From: Candidatus Westeberhardia cardiocondylae | GTDB lineage: Bacteria > Pseudomonadota > Gammaproteobacteria > Enterobacterales > Enterobacteriaceae | Assembly (NCBI GenBank): GCA_024648765.1 | Contig: JABYQC010000001.1 | Coordinates: 341,000 to 400,272, forward strand | Reading direction: 5' to 3' | DNA length: 59,273 nucleotides | Part shown: piece after piece, positions 54,126 to 59,273 of the stretch | Numbering within the stretch: the first letter of the stretch is position 1 | Layout of the letters: each line of letters opens with the position of its first letter | Notes under the pieces: generated by a model | Told to the model about the DNA's origin: nothing | The model's database searches: none | Seen by the model: only the letters and a program-made list of their open reading frames with translations | Made by a program: the position numbers and the translations under genes

Positions 54126-54635
54126 AATATCAATTGAAATATTTATTAATATGATTCAATAATCATCACATATTACAAAATAAGTATACAACACCACACA
54201 TTTAGGATTATAACATATACAAAATTATCACAATAACATAAATATTATAAATTCCATAATATATCATAAATAAAAAATTTATAAAATTTTAACAACATAA
54301 ATATGCTTTTATAAAATATTACTTATAAAGTAAGTACAAATTTAATTTTAACCTATCAAACATCTACACATTATGTGTTAAAAATTATTTTATATATCAA
54401 ATATATGTAAAAACACTTATATATTTATCTAATATTGTCAAACATTACAATATGTTAATACATATACTTATATAATTTTTTTAAAAAATTATATACCACA
54501 AAATATCACAATAACAATAAGACTATAAAAAATCACAACATATATTAACTAAGTAGAAAATATAAAATATATATTGTTTCAATATATTAGCTACTGTAGA
54601 ATTATTGTTATTAAAAAAAAAATAACATAATAACA
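54126..54635. other. Spacer at the proS/prfB junction
   Basis: 510 bases between divergent proS and prfB, genes that are far apart in E. coli, so this marks a rearrangement junction. No gene, RNA or repeat is recognised. Confidence 0.5.
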
Positions 54636-55760
54636 ATGTCTGAAATAAATTTAATAAAAAATAAACTTTATAAAATAATAAAAAAAATAAAAATTTTAAA
54701 AAATATTTTAAATTATCATAAAAAGATAAAAAAACTTCAAGAAATTGAAAATATTTTACAAAAACCAAATCTATGGGATAATCCACAATATGCAAAAAAT
54801 ATATATAAACAACAATATCTACTAACATCCAAAATCAAAATTATCAATATTCTTGATATAAAAATAACAAAAATACAAATATCTATAAAAAAACTTATAA
54901 ATAACAATGCACAAAACATTTTACTAATGTCAGAAATAACAAAAAAGTTAAAAGACATAGAAAATAAAATACAACAATTAGAATTTTCTCGAATATTTTA
55001 TGAAAAAAATGATATTCTTAATTGTTATATAGATATTCAGGCGGGATCCGGAGGAGTAGAAGCCCAAGATTGGGCAAATATCTTATTAAAAATGTATATA
55101 CGTTATAGTGAAAAACATAATTTTAAAATAGAAATTACAGAAAAAACTACAGGAGAAATTACAGGAATAAAATCAGCAACAATGAAAATATTAGGAAAAT
55201 ATTCCTACGGATGGTTACAAAATGAATCAGGAATACATCGTTTGGTCAGACAAAGTCCATTTGACTCTACTGGAAAAAGACATACTTCATTTAGTTCCGT
55301 TTTTGTATATCCTGAAATACATGAAAATATCAATATACAAATTAAACCAGAAACATTACGTATTGATGTATATCGTTCTTCTGGCGCAGGAGGACAACAT
55401 GTAAATCGCATAGAATCTGCTGTTAGAATCACGCATCTACCAACTAATATTGTTACACAATGTCAAAACGAAAGATCACAACATAAAAACAAAAACCAAG
55501 CTATGAAACAATTAAAAGCAAAATTATACACATTAGAAATAGAAAAAAAACAAACAGAAAAAAAACAAATAGAAAAAACAAAACCAAAAATAGGTTGGGG
55601 AAGACAAATTAGGTCTTATATTTTAGACGATTCAAGAATAAAAGATTTACGTACAGGATTAGAAACCAGAAATGTACAAAATGTTTTAAATGGAAATCTA
55701 GACACATTCATTAAAGCAAATTTACAAAATAGATTACTCAGGAAAAACAAACATGCTTAA
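54636..55760 (+). CDS. prfB: Peptide chain release factor 2, without programmed frameshift
   Basis: Releases peptides at UGA and UAA. It has 374 residues in one continuous frame (E. coli 365 after a +1 frameshift). At the position of the E. coli UGA codon 26 (after Leu25), the sequence at 54708-54716 reads TTA AAT TAT, so the autoregulatory CUU-UGA-C site is gone. The stop-codon recognition tripeptide SPF (QSPFDS) and the catalytic GGQ (SGAGGQHVNR) are intact, as is YLDIQAGSGG-like YIDIQAGSGG. The last 8 bases overlap the lysS start (ATGCTTAA). Confidence 0.96.
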   Translation: MSEINLIKNKLYKIIKKIKILKNILNYHKKIKKLQEIENILQKPNLWDNPQYAKNIYKQQYLLTSKIKIINILDIKITKIQISIKKLINNNAQNILLMSEITKKLKDIENKIQQLEFSRIFYEKNDILNCYIDIQAGSGGVEAQDWANILLKMYIRYSEKHNFKIEITEKTTGEITGIKSATMKILGKYSYGWLQNESGIHRLVRQSPFDSTGKRHTSFSSVFVYPEIHENINIQIKPETLRIDVYRSSGAGGQHVNRIESAVRITHLPTNIVTQCQNERSQHKNKNQAMKQLKAKLYTLEIEKKQTEKKQIEKTKPKIGWGRQIRSYILDDSRIKDLRTGLETRNVQNVLNGNLDTFIKANLQNRLLRKNKHA

Positions 55761-57273
55761 AATCCATTGCCATTCTAATATCCAAAATAAAAAAAAAAAT
55801 ACAATTAACCACGAACTACATACAAGAAAAAAAAAACTAGAGAAACTAAAAAAACAAGGCAATGCATTTCCAAATAATTTTCATAAAAATATTACCCTGA
55901 CTCAAATATACAAAATATATGGAAAAAAAAGCAAAGAAGAACTAAAAACTATTAATAAAACAATAAAAATTGCCGGAAGAATGACATCTAAACGTATTAT
56001 GGGAAAAAACTCTTTTGTCATTTTGCAAAATATAGAAGGAAAAATACAATTATATGTTACAAGTAAAAAAATTACAGAAAATTTTTACAAAAAAAATTTT
56101 AAAACCTGGGATCTCGGAGATATTATTGGAACACATGGTACACTATTTAAAACAAATACGGGAGAACTTTCAATTTATTGCAAAAAAATTTGCTTATTAA
56201 CTAAAGCGATACAACCTTTTCCAGATAAATTTCATGGACTAAATAATCACGATATTAGATATAGAAAACGTTATTTGGATCTTATCACAAATGAAAAAAC
56301 AAGATTGATATTTAAAACCAGATCGCGCATTATTGCAGAAATTAGAAAATTTATGCATAACAATAATTTTGTAGAAGTAGAAACACCAATGATGCAAATA
56401 ATTCCAGGAGGAGCTAAAGCAAATCCTTTTAAAACATACCATAATTCTCTAAATTTAAATATGTACATGAGAATTTCTCCTGAATTATATTTAAAACAAT
56501 TAATTATAGGAGGATTCGAAAAAATTTTCGAAATAAACAAAAACTTCAGAAATGAAGGAATATCCCCGTATCACAATCCAGAATTTACCATGATGGAATT
56601 ATATATAGCTTACGAAAATTATTTAGGACTTATTATTCTAATCGAAAAATTATTTAAAACTCTAACAAAAAAAATACTAGGAGAACATATTTTACATTAT
56701 AAAAATTACATTTTCGACTTTAGTAAAAAATTTACCAAAATGACTATGAAACAAGCAATATGTCATTTTTGTCCAAACATAACACAAAAAAAATTAGATA
56801 ACATCCATGATGCATATATTATTGCAAATTCCCTAGGAATACAAACCCATAAAACCTGGGGAATAGGAAAAATACAAACAAAAATATTTGAACATGTAGC
56901 AGAAAATAATTTAATACAACCAACATTCATTACACATTATCCAACAGAAGTATCCCCCCTCGCAAGAAAAAATAATAAAAATCCTCTATTAGCTGATCGA
57001 TTTGAATTATTTATAGGTGGTTTAGAAATTGGAAATGGATTTTCGGAACTTAATGATTCCGAAAATCAAAAAATAAATTTCAAAAAAAATTTACAATCCA
57101 TACACAACAATAATACAAATATATTATACGACAAAAATTATATTACAGCACTAGAATATGGATTGCCTCCTACTGCAGGTTTAGGAATTGGCATTGATCG
57201 TTTAATTATGTTATTTACTAATACAACAAATATTCGAGATGTAATTTTATTTCCTTTACTACGACCAAAATAA
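55753..57273 (+). CDS. lysS: Lysyl-tRNA synthetase (class II)
   Basis: Charges tRNA-Lys, much used in this Lys-rich proteome. It has 506 residues (E. coli 505). The N-terminal OB fold spans about 60-150. Class II motif 2 is RNEGISPYHNPEFTMMELY and motif 3 is GLGIGIDRLIML near the end. MRISPELYLKQLIIGGFEK and HYPTEVSPLAR are typical. Translationally coupled to prfB through an 8-base overlap, as in E. coli where prfB-lysS form one operon. Confidence 0.97.
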   Translation: MLKIHCHSNIQNKKKNTINHELHTRKKKLEKLKKQGNAFPNNFHKNITLTQIYKIYGKKSKEELKTINKTIKIAGRMTSKRIMGKNSFVILQNIEGKIQLYVTSKKITENFYKKNFKTWDLGDIIGTHGTLFKTNTGELSIYCKKICLLTKAIQPFPDKFHGLNNHDIRYRKRYLDLITNEKTRLIFKTRSRIIAEIRKFMHNNNFVEVETPMMQIIPGGAKANPFKTYHNSLNLNMYMRISPELYLKQLIIGGFEKIFEINKNFRNEGISPYHNPEFTMMELYIAYENYLGLIILIEKLFKTLTKKILGEHILHYKNYIFDFSKKFTKMTMKQAICHFCPNITQKKLDNIHDAYIIANSLGIQTHKTWGIGKIQTKIFEHVAENNLIQPTFITHYPTEVSPLARKNNKNPLLADRFELFIGGLEIGNGFSELNDSENQKINFKKNLQSIHNNNTNILYDKNYITALEYGLPPTAGLGIGIDRLIMLFTNTTNIRDVILFPLLRPK

Positions 57274-57646
57274 AAGCAAAAATATTAAAATAAAATTATA
57301 TATTACAATATAATATATTAATAATAAAATTCATAAAAATTACATAATTAATACATATCATATAATATTAAATTTGCATGAAATTTTATTTATCCCATAA
57401 AACTGAACAAAATTACCAATACATAATTAATATTACACGATTTACGAATACTGCATATCACTTACATTATATATAAAAAATATTACAATATAATATGATA
57501 TCATCAAAAATTATCTAATAATATAATTAATATCATTAAATACTTACAATATTCGTATAATTTACCAAAAAAAATTATAAATAACAAATATAATGTAATA
57601 TACTATCATACATATATTTTAATAATACTTATTATGCATATAAAAA
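57274..57646. other. Spacer between lysS and alaS
   Basis: 373 bases of A/T-rich sequence without a recognisable gene or RNA. lysS and alaS are not neighbours in E. coli, so this is another junction. Confidence 0.5.
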
Positions 57647-59273
57647 ATGAAATACGAAGTTTCCGAAGTTAGACAAACATTTTTAGACTTCTTCAAAAAT
57701 AAAGGACACAAAATAATTAAAAGTGGACCATTAATTCCACAAGAAGATCAATCATTATTGTTCACTAATGCCGGAATGAATCAATTTAAAAATATCTTTA
57801 TCAAAAACAATATTCCAATAAATAAAAGAGCTACTACATCACAATATTGTATAAGAGCAGGAGGAAAGCACAATGACCTAGACAATATCGGATACACTAC
57901 AAAACACCATACTTTTTTTGAAATGTTAGGAAATTTTAGTTTTGGAGACTATTTTAAAGAAGAAGCTATACAATTTGCTTGGGAATTATTAACACATAAA
58001 AAATGGTTCAATTTATCAAAAAACAAATTTTTGATAACAATTTATAAATACGATTATGAATCATACAAGATATGGAAGGAAAAAATACAAATTCCTCCAA
58101 AAAATATCATTTTAGTAAAAAACAAAACGACAAATATATATGACTCTGATAACTTTTGGAAAATGGGAAATACTGGACCTTGCGGTCCATGTTCAGAAAT
58201 TTTTTATAATCATAAAAATAATTCCTATAGCCACAACCAAAACAACACATATTTAGAAATATGGAACTTAGTATTTATACAATACAATCAAAAAAACAAT
58301 AATATATATATACCCCTATCACATCCATATATCGATACTGGAATGGGATTAGAAAGAATATCATCAGTTCTACAAAATGTACCATCAAATTATGATATTG
58401 ATACATTCAAAGCACTCATTTCATCAATAGCACAAATATTAAAAATTTCTAAAAAAAACCATACATCCTTACAGATACTTTCTGATCATATTCGCTCATG
58501 TGCATTCCTGATATATAACAACATTACACCATCAAACGAAGGAAGAGGATATGTATTAAGAAAAATAATTAGACGAGCAATTAGACAAGGATATAAATTA
58601 GGACAAAAAAACATCTTCTACTATAAATTAGTACAACCATTCATGGATACTATGCAAGATATTACATATCCATTAAAACAAAAACAAAAAAAAATAGAAG
58701 AAATATTGCGACAAGAAGAAGAAAAATTTATATACATTTTGCATCGAGGAATAAATATTGTTCAAAAAGAAATACAAAAAAGTATCAATAACACTATAAC
58801 TGGAGAAACTGTTGTATATATATATGATACCTACGGTTTTCCAATAGATCTTACTATTGATATTTGTAAAGAAAACAACATCAAAGTAGACATAAAAAAA
58901 ATACAAGAAATACAAAAAAAAAATACAATAAATTTAACAAACAAAAAAATACAACATAATGTCTATATCAATATTAAGCCAACAAAATTTGTTGGATATA
59001 AACATCAAAAACATTCAGGAAAAATCATTGCAATATTTAAAGAAAACAAAAAACAAAATACAATTTATCCAGGAGATACAGCAATAATAATTTTAAACAA
59101 AACACCATTTTATGCTGAATCCGGTGGTCAAATAGGAGATACAGGAACATTAGAAGCACAAAATGGAACAATATTCCAAGTAACAAATACAAAAAAACAT
59201 CAAAAAAAAATATTTTTACACTTAGGAATATTAAATCATGGTATATTATCAATAAACATGAAAATTCATGCCA
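57647..59273 (+). CDS. alaS: Alanyl-tRNA synthetase, 5' part (cut by window end)
   Basis: Class II synthetase for tRNA-Ala. The ATG at 57647 opens MKYEVSEVRQTFLDFFKNKG, matching the E. coli start. 542 codons are present without interruption; E. coli AlaRS has about 876. Visible are LLFTNAGMNQFK, RATTSQYCIRAGGKHNDLDN, FFEMLGNFSFGDYFK, GNTGPCGPCSEIF, DTGMGLERISS, SDHIRSCAFLI, EGRGYVLRKIIRRA and the start of the editing domain, FYAESGGQIGDTG. A short deletion relative to E. coli lies in the region after NIKVD. The C-terminal editing and C-Ala parts lie beyond the window. Confidence 0.96.
   Translation, partial: MKYEVSEVRQTFLDFFKNKGHKIIKSGPLIPQEDQSLLFTNAGMNQFKNIFIKNNIPINKRATTSQYCIRAGGKHNDLDNIGYTTKHHTFFEMLGNFSFGDYFKEEAIQFAWELLTHKKWFNLSKNKFLITIYKYDYESYKIWKEKIQIPPKNIILVKNKTTNIYDSDNFWKMGNTGPCGPCSEIFYNHKNNSYSHNQNNTYLEIWNLVFIQYNQKNNNIYIPLSHPYIDTGMGLERISSVLQNVPSNYDIDTFKALISSIAQILKISKKNHTSLQILSDHIRSCAFLIYNNITPSNEGRGYVLRKIIRRAIRQGYKLGQKNIFYYKLVQPFMDTMQDITYPLKQKQKKIEEILRQEEEKFIYILHRGINIVQKEIQKSINNTITGETVVYIYDTYGFPIDLTIDICKENNIKVDIKKIQEIQKKNTINLTNKKIQHNVYINIKPTKFVGYKHQKHSGKIIAIFKENKKQNTIYPGDTAIIILNKTPFYAESGGQIGDTGTLEAQNGTIFQVTNTKKHQKKIFLHLGILNHGILSINMKIHA

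Noticed and set aside
1-59273. CRISPR arrays, insertion sequences, prophage, rRNA genes, 4.5S RNA, tmRNA or RNase P RNA
   Set aside because: No direct-repeat arrays, transposase motifs, or conserved RNA cores were found on either strand by eye.

Overview
The window is about 59 kb of extremely A+T-rich bacterial chromosome; by eye only about one base in five is G or C. Every recognisable protein is closest in residues and length to the Escherichia coli (gammaproteobacterial, Enterobacterales-type) version. The coding regions are housekeeping genes with very high Lys/Asn/Ile content. They are separated by unusually long spacers of almost pure A/T, and many genes expected from E. coli gene order are gone. 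No insertion sequences, prophage, CRISPR arrays, plasmid genes or toxin systems are visible. This is the signature of an old, host-restricted insect endosymbiont. Retention of AroF and the bifunctional TyrA, with PheA absent from its usual place, recalls symbionts kept for tyrosine or 4-hydroxyphenylpyruvate supply, such as 'Candidatus Westeberhardia' of Cardiocondyla ants or Nardonella of weevils. That identification is inference only.

Layout: (1) 0-9.4 kb: metG, iscS/suhB/glyA/tadA (E. coli 57-58 min neighbourhood), the exonuclease-only polA, then a 1.5-kb empty spacer. (2) 9.4-15 kb: tRNA-Arg(UCU), folD, cysS, adk, dnaX, matching E. coli order and orientation with recR, ybaB and htpG removed. 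(3) 16-25.5 kb: rplY, tktA, ygfZ, orn, psd, mscM. (4) 26-34 kb: rplS, trmD and rpsP (inverted relative to E. coli and lacking rimM), then aroF, tyrA, rluD, clpB, and a tRNA-Asp/tRNA-Trp pair that looks like the tail of a lost rRNA operon. (5) 34.4-54.1 kb: the E. coli 4-min superoperon (map, rpsB, tsf, pyrH, frr, uppS, cdsA, rseP, bamA, skp, fabZ, dnaE, accA, tilS, proS) without dxr, lpxD, lpxA, lpxB or rnhB. (6) 54.6 kb to the end: prfB, lysS and the 5' part of alaS.

The genes cover translation (five complete aminoacyl-tRNA synthetases or parts thereof, ribosomal proteins, factors, tRNA modification), replication (DnaE and a gamma-only DnaX), phospholipid and fatty-acid synthesis (AccA, FabZ, CdsA, Psd), outer-membrane assembly (BamA, Skp, RseP), one-carbon metabolism (GlyA, FolD), and a tyrosine-precursor route (TktA to AroF to TyrA).

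The most interesting observations are signs of unusual gene maintenance. cysS and folD are each one base short in an A10/T10 tract, which suggests polymerase-slippage rescue. trmD is frameshifted but its downstream part is still conserved. SuhB is intact but has lost its catalytic metal ligands, consistent with retention as an rRNA antitermination factor. The ProRS editing domain is eroded, the RF2 programmed frameshift is gone, ClpB lacks its N-domain, and DnaX has been cut back to the gamma portion.
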